Part shown: positions 44,138 through 53,162 of the stretch, piece by piece
How positions within the stretch are numbered: position 1 is the stretch's first letter
How the letters are laid out: each line of letters opens with the position of its first letter
Source of the DNA: an uncultured Oligoflexia bacterium
GTDB lineage: Bacteria > Bdellovibrionota > Bacteriovoracia > Bacteriovoracales > Bacteriovoracaceae
Direction of reading: 5' to 3'
Length of the DNA: 64,000 nucleotides
NCBI GenBank assembly: GCA_913058265.1
Contig: CAJXPQ010000005.1
Coordinates: 124,001 to 188,000 of the forward strand
The notes under the pieces: model-generated
Told to the model about the DNA's origin: nothing
Databases searched by the model: none
The model's input: only the letters and a program-made list of their open reading frames with translations
Program-made: the position numbers and the translations under genes

Positions 44138-45114
44138 TTTTCTTCCGTTTGCTTTGTTTTTTCTTCAATATAAGCATAGATATCATCAAAAGCTTGTGCA
44201 TAAGCATTACCTTTGACTGAAAAATCTCTAACATTTCCAGCGAAGTATTCTGCTCCCGTTAGCTTTAAGTTCTCAACCTTATTCAGGTAGAAAACATAAG
44301 CTCCAATATAGGCAGATAAATGCATTATGTATGACTCATGTGTAACTAGGGTTACTGCATAAGAAATTAGTTTTCCAAAATCAATATTAGAATTATATAT
44401 AAATATTTTATAAGAATTTTTTGTTGGTAATTTATTTACATAATCCTGTAAGAAAACATTTTGTTCAACTAGAGGCAATTCTTTGCACAAAAGAACAAAG
44501 GTCTTATTTTCAAAAAGATCAAAAAATTCTATCCACTCAGAGTTGACCTTGCCATCTATTAAGTCCAAGTTGATAACAGTATAGGGCTTCTCACTCCAAT
44601 CTTTATATACAGGGTCCAACTTTCTAGAGGTTGCATTTGGGATTGTAGGCAGCTCATCAGTGAACGCCCGAAGTAAGTTAAAATATTGTACAGACTGATG
44701 CTGCCCTTCTAAAAAATCTATTCTCTTATTAAAAAGCCACTTATTCTTTCCAATCTCAAAGCCTACCTTTGTCTTTATACCCAATTGTTTTCCAAGACTT
44801 GCATCAACAAAACTCTCAGTAGTTGATATATAAATATCTGGGCGGTCAATTTTAAATGTAACACAGGCCCTATGAGCAGAAAAAACATTTTTCACATCAG
44901 TGTCATCTAGCTCATGATAGTAAGCATGAAAGGGCAACAAGTTGAGAATATCTATATCTGCCTTCAAAGATATAAGGTGAAAGTTTAAAACTTCCTCTTC
45001 CTCTTCCTCGTTCTCTTCTATCTTCTTTGCAAAGTATTTATGCAGAGAGTGTAAAAAGGGAAACGTTAGAATACGGTCTCTAGTATTATTTGGTAATTTG
45101 ATAACGATGTTCAT
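44134..45114 (-). CDS. Glycosyltransferase family 9 (heptosyltransferase-like) protein, divergent
   Basis: The 326-residue protein has the GT9 layout: an N-terminal Rossmann half (NIVIKLPNNTRDRILTFPFL), a middle acidic stretch (EENEEEEEE), an IDRPDIYISTTESFVDASLG segment, LGIKTKVGFEIGKNKWLF, and a C-terminal half ending near VTLVTHESYIMHLSAYIGA, the position of the GT9 sugar-nucleotide site (usually T-x-D-S-G-x-MH). The usual D-S-G is replaced by H-E-S-Y, so the donor or activity may differ. It overlaps both neighbours (29 bases with the EI24 gene). Confidence 0.7.
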   Translation of the reverse strand: MNIVIKLPNNTRDRILTFPFLHSLHKYFAKKIEENEEEEEEVLNFHLISLKADIDILNLLPFHAYYHELDDTDVKNVFSAHRACVTFKIDRPDIYISTTESFVDASLGKQLGIKTKVGFEIGKNKWLFNKRIDFLEGQHQSVQYFNLLRAFTDELPTIPNATSRKLDPVYKDWSEKPYTVINLDLIDGKVNSEWIEFFDLFENKTFVLLCKELPLVEQNVFLQDYVNKLPTKNSYKIFIYNSNIDFGKLISYAVTLVTHESYIMHLSAYIGAYVFYLNKVENLKLTGAEYFAGNVRDFSVKGNAYAQAFDDIYAYIEEKTKQTEEN

Positions 45115-45826
45115 TACTCTTCACCCATAGTGTTGTAAAAAAGCTTGTTGCAAGAGATGGAACGATTAAGTTCACTAATGGCATTGCAACTAAAATTAAA
45201 AAAAAGGCCCCTCCAAACGAGTATCCAAGTAAGTTTTTACGGACATCTCCCCTGCATTCCTTAAAAGACATTCCATGCCTTGACCATGAAAAATCTAAAA
45301 ATTCCATTGATAGCAAGATCACCGATACAAAGACACTGATAGGCATCAAAATAGGGACAAAGCTAAATACAACAGCGAATAATGAAAGCCCTAAAATGAA
45401 ACTGACTTTTTTAATTTCATTTAAAAGAGTCGGCACTAACTTAGTAATTGCTCCAGATAAACTTTCCGAAAATGCAGGTAATTCTTCGTTTAAGATTTGT
45501 TTCTCAATACGAGTACTTAGAATATCATTAAAAGGACTTGCCACTATTGATACCAATAAGACGAAGGTCCAGTTTACTATAAAGTAGAGCATAATCATTA
45601 AAATTGTAGCCACTAAATAGTAAACGATACTTCCCAAAGTACCATTTGATAAATACTGTTCGATATATTTATTTCCAAAATCGAGGGCACTACTAAACAG
45701 TGTCTTGCCAACAAGCCAGTAGAGGATAATTCCCATAACAACAGGAACTATTGCCAATAACATATTAATTTTATTTTTGAGAATCATGCTAAAAGAAAGT
45801 GGAAATGATTTTAATGCATTTACCAT
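45086..45826 (-). CDS. EI24/CysZ-family membrane protein
   Basis: The 246-residue protein has about five TMs (LLAIVPVVMGIILYWLVG, YYLVATILMIMLYFIVNWTFV, FILGLSLFAVVFSFVP, ISVFVSVILLSMEFLDF and FGGAFFLILVAMPLVNLIVP) and the family signature SPFNDILSTRIE after TM2. CysZ imports sulfate in E. coli; other EI24 members are of unknown role. The last gene of cysteine synthesis is not near, so sulfate transport is not supported by context. It lies three bases after fabI and overlaps the GT9-like gene by 29 bases. Confidence 0.82.
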   Translation of the reverse strand: MVNALKSFPLSFSMILKNKINMLLAIVPVVMGIILYWLVGKTLFSSALDFGNKYIEQYLSNGTLGSIVYYLVATILMIMLYFIVNWTFVLLVSIVASPFNDILSTRIEKQILNEELPAFSESLSGAITKLVPTLLNEIKKVSFILGLSLFAVVFSFVPILMPISVFVSVILLSMEFLDFSWSRHGMSFKECRGDVRKNLLGYSFGGAFFLILVAMPLVNLIVPSLATSFFTTLWVKSNEHRYQITK

Positions 45827-45829
45827 GCT

Positions 45830-46600
45830 TTAGAACCCTCCCAAGATACTAAGGCCGCTATCAACATATATCACTTGTCCCGTTACACCTGTTGAAAGGT
45901 CACTAGCAAGGTATGTCGCAGTTCCCCCTACATCTTTAGGAGTAACATTTTTTCTCATCGGCGCAACTTCCTCAACTTTCGATAGCAGTGATCTAAAACC
46001 TGATATGCCAGAAGCTGCCAGTGTTTTGATAGGCCCAGCAGAGATACAATTTACACGAATATCTTTTTGACCTAAATCATTAGCAAGATACCTGGTACTA
46101 GACTCTAAAGCTGCTTTTGCCACACCCATTACATTATAATTTGTAATAACTTTTTGTGAACCATAGTAAGTCATCGCCATAATAGAGCCCCCCTCATTCA
46201 TCATTGGGTAGAGGGAGTTTGAAAGCCCTACAAGTGAGAAGGCAGACACATCACAGGCAAGCTTATACCCGGCACGTGATGTTTTAACGAATGAATCCTT
46301 TAAGTCTTCTCTATCGGCAAATGCAATAGAGTGAACGATGATATCAAAAGAATCCCAATGCTCTTTAATTTTTTCTGGTAGTGAACCGTAGTGATCATCA
46401 TTTAAAACGTCCATTTCAAATGTAAAGTCTGCCCCAAGTTTCTCCGCTATAGGCTCAACTCTTTTTTTAATAGCATCATTAACATATGAGAGAGCAATAC
46501 TTGCACCTTGATTCTTAAACTCTTCTGCAACTCCGTAGGCTATAGACCTATCATTTGCAATACCAAAGATTAGTGCTTTTTTTCCTGCTAAAATACCCAT
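45830..46600 (-). CDS. fabI: Enoyl-[acyl-carrier-protein] reductase (NADH)
   Basis: Last step of the fatty-acid elongation cycle in the cytoplasm. The 256-residue SDR protein has the FabI N-terminus GKKALIFGIANDRSIAYG, HSIAFA, and the catalytic Tyr-x6-Lys YNVMGVAK, then RVNCISAGPIKTLAASGI and DVGGTATYLASDLSTGVTG. All features match the standard family. It is the first gene of the fabI-EI24-GT9-radical SAM operon. Confidence 0.96.
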   Translation of the reverse strand: MGILAGKKALIFGIANDRSIAYGVAEEFKNQGASIALSYVNDAIKKRVEPIAEKLGADFTFEMDVLNDDHYGSLPEKIKEHWDSFDIIVHSIAFADREDLKDSFVKTSRAGYKLACDVSAFSLVGLSNSLYPMMNEGGSIMAMTYYGSQKVITNYNVMGVAKAALESSTRYLANDLGQKDIRVNCISAGPIKTLAASGISGFRSLLSKVEEVAPMRKNVTPKDVGGTATYLASDLSTGVTGQVIYVDSGLSILGGF

Positions 46601-46674
46601 ATTTACTTCCTATTCTAGTGTGTTTCTGACTTGGGTTATTCTCTCAAATGAACCCAACAATGCAACCTAATTTT

Positions 46675-46687
46675 AGCTACTGTAGCT
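46675..46687. promoter_or_regulatory. Short inverted repeat in the fabI-hisC intergenic region
   Basis: AGCTAC-T-GTAGCT is a perfect 6-bp inverted repeat 75-87 bases ahead of fabI. A second, wider repeat (TGGGTT...AACCCA) lies at 46632-46656. They could be operator sites in the 244-base divergent control region, where no gene is seen. Confidence 0.25.
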
Positions 46688-46844
46688 CCATATGGGTTCA
46701 AGCCTCATTTCTGTTATTGGTTTGTATTATTACTTTCTTAGATTTTCGCTACGCACACAAAAGCAGAAGGAAACAGACAGAGCTTTTCCTTGCAAAAATG
46801 CATCTAAGTGGATAATTTACTTAATAATTTAAAGGTTGGTTGCA

Positions 46845-47972
46845 ATGCAAAAAAGATTAATTCCAGAGTATATTGAGAAGCTTAAGGTATATCAATCGGG
46901 TAAACCAATTGAAGAGGTTGCACGAGAAAAAGGCCTTACAAAAATATCAAAACTAGCAAGTAATGAAAATCCCCTGGGTCCAAGCCCTTATGCAATTCGA
47001 GAAATGACAAATGCCTTATGGGATGTTCATCGTTACCCTGATATGCACGCAACTGATTTAAAAAAGAAACTATGTGAGCTTTATAATGTTAAACCTGCAA
47101 ATATCATTTTAGGGAATGGTTCTGAAGGGATAATGGCATATATCGCCAGAGCATTCATTCAGCCAGGAGATGAAGTTCTTACTGCTGAAAAAACATTTAT
47201 CGGATTTCATATACTAGCAACTGGAGCTGGTGCAAAAATTGTAACCTGTCCCAGAACACATGACATGCGCTACGATGTTAAGGCCTTAGCTGAAGCTGTA
47301 AATGAAAACACAAAAGTTCTCTATATCGCTAACCCAGATAATCCAACTGGAACCTATATTACTGAGCACGAGTTCGACTATCTTATGCAGTACGTGCCAA
47401 AGCATACCCTCGTTATTTTAGATGAGGCTTATTTTGAGTTTGCCCAGTCAACTTGGGACTATCCTGATTCGATGAAGTATAGATATGATAACGTTATTAC
47501 TTTAAGAACATTCTCTAAAGCATTCGGCCTATCTGGAATTAGAGTTGGTTATGGTTTTGCTAATGAAGAGTTTATAACAGCCTTACACAAAGTAAAACTA
47601 CCTTTTGAGCCTAATCTAATTGGACAGAAGGGTGCTCACGGTGCCTTATCAGACTACCCACATTTAGAGCGTACGATTAGAAATAATACAAAAAGATACT
47701 ATGAAATTTTAAAGTTTCTAGATCAAAAAGGTTTTAATCCTGTAAGATCTATCACAAATTTTATATGCTTTAAAACCGGTTCCCTTGAGGCAAGCGATTA
47801 CCTATTTGATGAACTACTTAATCGTGGAGTTATTATTAGACCTTTGAAGGCAAACAATATGCCTGACTGGGTAAGAGTTTCCATTGGCTTAAAAGAAGAA
47901 TTAAAACATTTTTTTGATGCTATGGAAGAGATTCTTCCTGAGTATGATAAGAAGTATGGTCGTCCTGACTAA
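46845..47972 (+). CDS. hisC: Histidinol-phosphate aminotransferase
   Basis: PLP enzyme of histidine synthesis (or a related aromatic aminotransferase) of 375 residues. Signs are KLASNENPLGPS, NPDNPTGTY, VILDEAYFEFA, and the PLP lysine in LRTFSKAFGLSGIRVGY. The ATG at 46845 with AAAGG nine bases upstream is preferred over a TTG nine bases further up. No other his gene is near. The next gene on the opposite strand is the GMC pseudogene, which starts right after the stop. Confidence 0.93.
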   Translation: MQKRLIPEYIEKLKVYQSGKPIEEVAREKGLTKISKLASNENPLGPSPYAIREMTNALWDVHRYPDMHATDLKKKLCELYNVKPANIILGNGSEGIMAYIARAFIQPGDEVLTAEKTFIGFHILATGAGAKIVTCPRTHDMRYDVKALAEAVNENTKVLYIANPDNPTGTYITEHEFDYLMQYVPKHTLVILDEAYFEFAQSTWDYPDSMKYRYDNVITLRTFSKAFGLSGIRVGYGFANEEFITALHKVKLPFEPNLIGQKGAHGALSDYPHLERTIRNNTKRYYEILKFLDQKGFNPVRSITNFICFKTGSLEASDYLFDELLNRGVIIRPLKANNMPDWVRVSIGLKEELKHFFDAMEEILPEYDKKYGRPD

Positions 47973-49934
47973 CTAAAAATCAGAAGAACTCGCTATAATA
48001 TCCTCAGCTGCTTTCTCTGCAATCATATAGATAGGTCATACAATAAAGAGTCCTGGAATTCGATTAAAAGAGGAAGCATCAACAACCCTAAGACCAGTTG
48101 TCCCATGAACTCGAAACTTTGAATCAATAACGCTTAATGGATCATCTGCGGTTCCCATCTTACTTGTACAGGAAGCATGATGCCCCCAAGCTTCGTTTTC
48201 AATCCAATTTCGAATGTCATTGTCTGAAACGTTTTTTTTCCTGGCAAGACTTCTTCTTTTTAAAAACGTTTCATGACTTTATTCATACGTCTGACTGTTT
48301 TAACACCTTCTAACACAGCATTTATGTCATCGATATAATCAGAATTACCTTCTTTAAAATATCTAAATTTTATATAAGGAGTGTCCTGAGGGGAATTAGA
48401 TCTTAGTCTAACTTCACCTCCGGCATTATCTGTATGTGATTTCAAAATGGCTCAAGTAAAATAGTTAGACTGTATAGCATCTTTTGACCAGCCCTTATAA
48501 TAGCCATTGAATTTACCTGGTAGTCCAAAGATAAAAAGATTTGGATCTTTTCTTTTCGTTGAGGATTTTTTTATAATACCACCAAGGACCCCATTGGTGC
48601 CATAGACTTCCCTAGTTGGATTTTCTTTGTATTTCTTCATACAGGGATCATTAGGCTCTCCGAATGTACAATCTTTTAAAAGCTTAAAGTCACCTACCAA
48701 TTCGGTTACAACAGAGGTTTCATAACGATCTTGTAGATTTTTGCCAACGCCAGGCCTATTAATCAGTGTCTCAATTCCATGTTCACGAAGTTGAAGTGGA
48801 TCTCCGATCCCAGAAAGCATCAGAATCGGAGGTGTATTATAAGCTCCACCAGATAAAATAATTTCTTTATTTGCTCTATGATATATTTGCTTACCTTTTA
48901 CACTCGCATCAAATTTTGGTGAAGCCTTATAAAGGTTTTTTCCCTCAAGTACTTCAACTCCAGTCGCCCTATTCTCTTTATTTGAAACAACTTTGCTTAC
49001 AAGTGAATGGGTTTTAATTGTTAATAAATCATGGAATTGCTTCTCCATATCTAATAGCAATTCTCGTGTGGAACTTCTCTTTCCGTTTCTAGTTGCCTTA
49101 GGGACATTGAAAACACTATCTAACTTATTCTGCACATAGCTCCATGTATTTGGATCTAATTTTTAATTTTTTGTATTAGAAAGGACATCAGATATTTCAT
49201 TTATGATCCCTTCCTCCTTCAATGCTTAAAAAAACAGTCGAAGGAATTTTTTATCTTTTAAAAGAAGCAATGGTGAGGTTTGCTCAGTACTTAGCCATCC
49301 ATTAAGTCCCATCTTCTCTCTGTTAAAAAGCCCTCTTTTTGAACGACTTTCTAAAGGCTTATCGTAATAATTATTTCGCTTCATTCTTTGAAAATACTTT
49401 CTCATTGATCTAGGGTTCCAAGATTCATCCCCAGTAACATTTACAAGATCTTCCCAGTCACTATTATTTGGATACATAGTGATCATTGCATTATGAATAG
49501 TACATCCGCCAAGACCAGTTGCTCTTGGATAGAAGATCCCCCCATTTGTTTGATCATATTTAGAGCTTAAAAATTGCTTAGTTCTATTTTCATAGTGCTG
49601 AACAAAGAACTCCCAGCTATAAGTAGGATCTTCCGTAGATAGGCCGTGAAATGCTGGAACTTCAATCACCTCACTTGTCTCTCTTCCCCCTGCCTCTAAT
49701 AATAAAACTCTAAAACCACCTTGAACTAATCTTGCTGCAACAGGACCACCGCCAGCACCAGATCCAACAACGATATAATCATAAGTTTGGTCTGATGAAT
49801 AACTTCTATAATTATCTGAAATATTTTTTTGAACTAACTCTATTTAGACTACAGCCAGGAAAGAGGGCGGAAGACAGTGCGACTCCAGCAGATAATTTAA
49901 CAAATTTCCGGAGTGAAAAATCTTTCTTTTTCAT
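47973..49934 (-). pseudogene. GMC-family oxidoreductase, exported, heavily decayed
   Basis: The fragments in order spell one FAD-dependent GMC oxidoreductase. There is a Tat-like lipoprotein signal from an ATG at 49934 (RKFVKLSAGVALSS, lipobox FPGC), the FAD site YDYIVVGSGAGGGPVAARL, GGCTIHNAM, a middle with GGAYNTPPILMLSGIGD, and the C-terminal NEAWGHHASCTSKMG. The chain is broken by a frameshift at an A7 tract (about 49820-49840), a frameshift near 49225, TAA at 49163-49165, TGA at 48452-48454 (Trp expected), a frameshift near 48255, and TGA at 48036-48038 (Trp expected). The substrate class (alcohols, sugars, sterols) is unknown. The gene abuts the hisC stop. Confidence 0.88.
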
Positions 49935-50092
49935 TTGTACTCCACAGTTTATCTAACTAGAATTTTCTGAAATAAAGTCACCCTTTATTCTAGTCTAATA
50001 CACCACGACTTCTTAGAAGGTAAATATTTCGCTTAAGAAACCTACATGCTGCACAGCAAAAGCCCTCGTAATTACTGACACTTATACAAGTT

Positions 50093-50098
50093 TATAAT
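50093..50098 (+). promoter_or_regulatory. Consensus -10 hexamer (TATAAT) upstream of the FAH operon
   Basis: A perfect TATAAT lies 57 bases ahead of the ATG at 50155. The -35 side is weak (ATTACT at 50071-50076, 16-base spacer), so an activator may be needed. The rest of the 220-base divergent region holds a 7-bp hairpin (AATAAAG...CTTTATT, about 49975-49995) with no evident role. Confidence 0.4.
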
Positions 50099-50154
50099 AT
50101 AGAGCAGCTTGTTTAATTACCTTTTAATGGGTAATTTATTTGAAAGGATCGATC

Positions 50155-51168
50155 ATGAAAATATGCACTTATATTCGCAGTACACCTCTGGGTGAATTTA
50201 ATAGACTTGGGGTTTTCTTCAACGAATCTACAATTATTGATGTTAATTTAGTGTGGCAAAAGCAGTTTGAAATGGATGGCTATTTTCATGCCAAAGCTAA
50301 GGCGCAAGATACTGCACCTTCAAGCTTAAGTCTTATTCTAAAAAATTATCAAGAAGCTTCCATTGAGTTCTTGCTTGAAACCATAGATGTTTTTAAGGAG
50401 ATGAGTTCAAATGGAATACTTAAAACACTGGATGGTGCTGACCTTAGCTTTGACTTAAAAGATGACAAAAAAATAAAGCTCGGCTGCCCGATAGATTCCA
50501 TTAATTGTTACCGTGATTTTTACGCCCATGAAAAGCATGTCGCTAAGGGTTTTGAAAAAAGAAATGAACCCATCCCTCCTTCTTGGTATGAAATTCCTGC
50601 ATATTATAAAGGTCCGACTACCGGCTTCATCGGTAACGATGAAATTGTGCCCTGGCCTTCTTATACAGAAAAGCTAGATTACGAACTAGAGTTTGGACTT
50701 GTTATAGGGCGAGATGGGAAAAATATTAAAGCTGAAAATGCTATGAATCATATTTTTGGTTATACAATTTTTAACGATATTTCAGCGAGAGATATTCAAA
50801 AGAAAGAGATGGCCATTCGCTTAGGTCCAGCAAAAGGAAAAGACTTTTGTTCTGTTCTAGGTCCTGTCATTGTTACTGCCGATGAGTTTGATTTCAAAGA
50901 GCCTAATCTACGCATGCAAGCCATTATAAACGGTGAAATATGGTCAGAAGGCTATACAGGTGACTCCCACTATACATGGGCACAAATGATAGAACATGCG
51001 TCTAAAGAGGAATGGCTTCTTGCTACAGACTTTATGGGAAGTGGCACAGTTGGTACTGGTTGTGGGCTTGAAATTGATAAATGGATTCAGTCCGGAGATA
51101 TAGTAGAATTAGAAATTGAACGAATTGGAAAATTGAAGAATATAATTGGAACACCCAATAAACGATAA
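50155..51168 (+). CDS. Fumarylacetoacetate hydrolase (FAH) family protein
   Basis: The 337-residue protein has a C-terminal FAH domain with CYRDFYAHEKHVAKG, the metal ligands in LDYELEFGLVIG (two Glu) and FNDISARD (Asp), and MGSGTVGTGCGLE. FAH enzymes cleave C-C bonds in breakdown of tyrosine and other aromatics. GAAAGGA before ATG 50155 decides the start against a TTG at 50140. It heads an operon with a VOC-family and a flavin reductase-family protein, a set seen with catabolic dioxygenases; here the ring-cleavage dioxygenase itself is not present, so the substrate is open. Confidence 0.87.
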   Translation: MKICTYIRSTPLGEFNRLGVFFNESTIIDVNLVWQKQFEMDGYFHAKAKAQDTAPSSLSLILKNYQEASIEFLLETIDVFKEMSSNGILKTLDGADLSFDLKDDKKIKLGCPIDSINCYRDFYAHEKHVAKGFEKRNEPIPPSWYEIPAYYKGPTTGFIGNDEIVPWPSYTEKLDYELEFGLVIGRDGKNIKAENAMNHIFGYTIFNDISARDIQKKEMAIRLGPAKGKDFCSVLGPVIVTADEFDFKEPNLRMQAIINGEIWSEGYTGDSHYTWAQMIEHASKEEWLLATDFMGSGTVGTGCGLEIDKWIQSGDIVELEIERIGKLKNIIGTPNKR

Positions 51169-51177
51169 GAGAGAATT

Positions 51178-51729
51178 ATGATTGAATTAAAAAGAATTCA
51201 CCATGTGGCCTATAGGTGTCATGACGCTAAAAAAACTGCTGACTTTTATAAAGAAATGCTAAATATGGACCTCACTGTTTCTATTTCTGAAAGCCATGTT
51301 CCTTCCACAGGTGAGCCAAATCCCTATATGCATATTTTTTTAGATGCTGGCATGGGAAATGTTCTCGCTTTTTTTGAGCTTACTGGCCAAGAGGAAATGG
51401 GACGTGACGAAAACACTCCACAGTGGGTTCAGCATATCGCTTTTGAAGTGGAAAATGTCCAAAGTCTTGAAGAGGCAAAAGCCCACTTACAAAGTAAAGG
51501 TATCGATGTTCTTGGCATTACTAATCACGGGGTTTTTAAATCAATTTATTTCTTTGATATTAATGGCCATAGAATCGAGCTAGCAGCGAATGTTGGAACG
51601 AAAGAACAAATGAAAAAGTTACAAGAAATTTCAAGCGAAATGTTAGAAGAATGGTCAACAACAAAAACTCCTCCTAAACAAGCGGCTTGGTTACACGATG
51701 AAGAGTTTCTAAATAAAGGTGTTAAATAA
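51178..51729 (+). CDS. VOC-family (glyoxalase/dioxygenase superfamily) protein
   Basis: The 183-residue protein has the paired beta-alpha-beta-beta-beta modules of the vicinal-oxygen-chelate fold: IHHVAYRCHDAKKTADFYKEML in the first half, and WVQHIAFEV and GHRIELAAN in the second, giving a His-His-Glu metal site. A 45-residue C-terminal tail follows. Members include ring-cleavage dioxygenases, glyoxalases and epimerases, so the reaction is not fixed by sequence. It starts ten bases after the FAH gene. Confidence 0.82.
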   Translation: MIELKRIHHVAYRCHDAKKTADFYKEMLNMDLTVSISESHVPSTGEPNPYMHIFLDAGMGNVLAFFELTGQEEMGRDENTPQWVQHIAFEVENVQSLEEAKAHLQSKGIDVLGITNHGVFKSIYFFDINGHRIELAANVGTKEQMKKLQEISSEMLEEWSTTKTPPKQAAWLHDEEFLNKGVK

Positions 51730-52356
51730 ATGTTAAGCTTTACTACTGACGAAGACTATACTCAAAATTATAAATTTCTTATTGGATCAATCCTTCCGCG
51801 CCCAATTGCTGTCATTTCAACAAAGAACGAAAATGGTACCAATAATCTTGCACCTTTTTCTTTTTTCAATGGCTTTAGTGCCAAGCCAATGATTGTGGGT
51901 TTTGCTCCTATTAGACGACCTAATAGCGGTGAAAAAAAAGATACTCTTGTAAATATTGAACGTGAAAAAGAATTTGTTGTGAATTTTGTCACTGAAAAAA
52001 CCGCTGACCTTGTGAATCTCTGTTCAACAGAGTTGGCCGTTGGTGAAGATGAATTTGAATTTTCAGGATTAACGCCACTTCAATCCGAAGTGGTCAAAGC
52101 AGCACGAATGGCCGAGAGTCCAATACAGTTTGAATGTGTTCTTCGAGATATCGTATCTTACGGTGATGAGCCAGGAGCTGGAACACTTATTACGGGCGAG
52201 GTAGTTAGAGTTCACGTTGACGAATCTGTATATGAGGAAGGTCGAATTAATACTGCAGACTGGCTCCCTATGGGCAGAGGCGCAGGTAATGACTGGTTTT
52301 CAACTAAAAATCCCGTAGAAAAGAAAAGACTTACGAAGGCACAAATTCAGAAGTAG
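51730..52356 (+). CDS. Flavin reductase-family (FMN-binding split-barrel) protein
   Basis: The 208-residue protein has the split-barrel signature with PRPIAVISTKNENGTNNLAPFSFFNGFS and VNIEREKEFVVNF. Family members bind FMN as flavin reductases, often delivering FMNH2 to a monooxygenase or dioxygenase. Its ATG directly follows the VOC stop codon with no gap, so the three genes form one transcript. Coupled use with the FAH and VOC enzymes in an aromatic or heterocyclic degradation route is inferred. Confidence 0.84.
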   Translation: MLSFTTDEDYTQNYKFLIGSILPRPIAVISTKNENGTNNLAPFSFFNGFSAKPMIVGFAPIRRPNSGEKKDTLVNIEREKEFVVNFVTEKTADLVNLCSTELAVGEDEFEFSGLTPLQSEVVKAARMAESPIQFECVLRDIVSYGDEPGAGTLITGEVVRVHVDESVYEEGRINTADWLPMGRGAGNDWFSTKNPVEKKRLTKAQIQK

Positions 52357-52392
52357 TTGTGTTTAATTTAGAACTCCCTATAATATAAATAT

Positions 52393-53160
52393 ATGATAGC
52401 TCGAATACTCATCCTATTTACTCTTCTTTCGTGTACTAAGTACAACGAAGTTAAAAAAGGCAACGGTCTTCACTATATCGAGAACATGTACTCCAAAATT
52501 GATCAAGTCAAAGAGGTTAACTGGAAAGTTGGCCGTAAAAAGAATGTTGATATATCAAAGGGCCTAAGACTCTATGTGAGCATGCCTAATATCTCTCCTG
52601 ACGGAAGAGAATTACTAGAAATGAAGTATGGGATTAACTCATTAATCTATCGCCTAAATAGAGTAAGGAGAGGCGCATCTGAACCGCTTGGATACTTTTT
52701 TTTTCGCCTAGGAAATATGACTAGGACCTCTAAAAACTTTACGCTAAGTCTTTACTATCATGCAGCTTCAGTATCAAAAAGCTTTAGGATGTTTCATTGT
52801 CCTGCCTTTAATCATAAGTTTAAACTTGAAAACTTTGAAATCAATTCATCCCGTATGGGAGATCCACAAGATATGTATGTTCGTGGTGTAGGAAATATTG
52901 CAGCAAAGGCTACAAGGCTTAGGTTTGCACCTATGATTACGAGTGGAGGCCTTTCACTAAAGGGTAAGTATACTTTAGACTTTGCACTCTATAATGAAAA
53001 AACGAAAAATCGCTATTCTAAATGGCAACGTGTAGACGGAGTGCTAGACATTACAAAAGAAGTCACTAAAGCACTTCCATCATGCCTTGGAGTCAAGGAA
53101 GAGCTAAGGCCTCTTCCTGAAAGTAGACTCCGAAGTATAAGAGATCTTGAAATTAAATAG
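52393..53160 (+). CDS. Lipoprotein, unknown function
   Basis: The 255-residue protein has a lipoprotein signal (lipobox TLLSC near residues 10-14). The mature part is basic with beta-strand-like stretches (FFFRLGNMTRTSKNFTLSLYYH, GGLSLKGKYTLDFALYNEKT). No family recognised. It lies 36 bases after the flavin reductase gene on the same strand, so it may be transcribed with the operon or on its own; it converges on the E1 gene (two-base gap). Confidence 0.65.
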   Translation: MIARILILFTLLSCTKYNEVKKGNGLHYIENMYSKIDQVKEVNWKVGRKKNVDISKGLRLYVSMPNISPDGRELLEMKYGINSLIYRLNRVRRGASEPLGYFFFRLGNMTRTSKNFTLSLYYHAASVSKSFRMFHCPAFNHKFKLENFEINSSRMGDPQDMYVRGVGNIAAKATRLRFAPMITSGGLSLKGKYTLDFALYNEKTKNRYSKWQRVDGVLDITKEVTKALPSCLGVKEELRPLPESRLRSIRDLEIK

Positions 53161-53162
53161 AC

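Noticed and set aside
48036-48454. TGA read as tryptophan in the GMC gene
   Set aside because: Other genes in the window use TGA as stop (for example the gene ending at 29483) and the same reading has frameshifts and a TAA.
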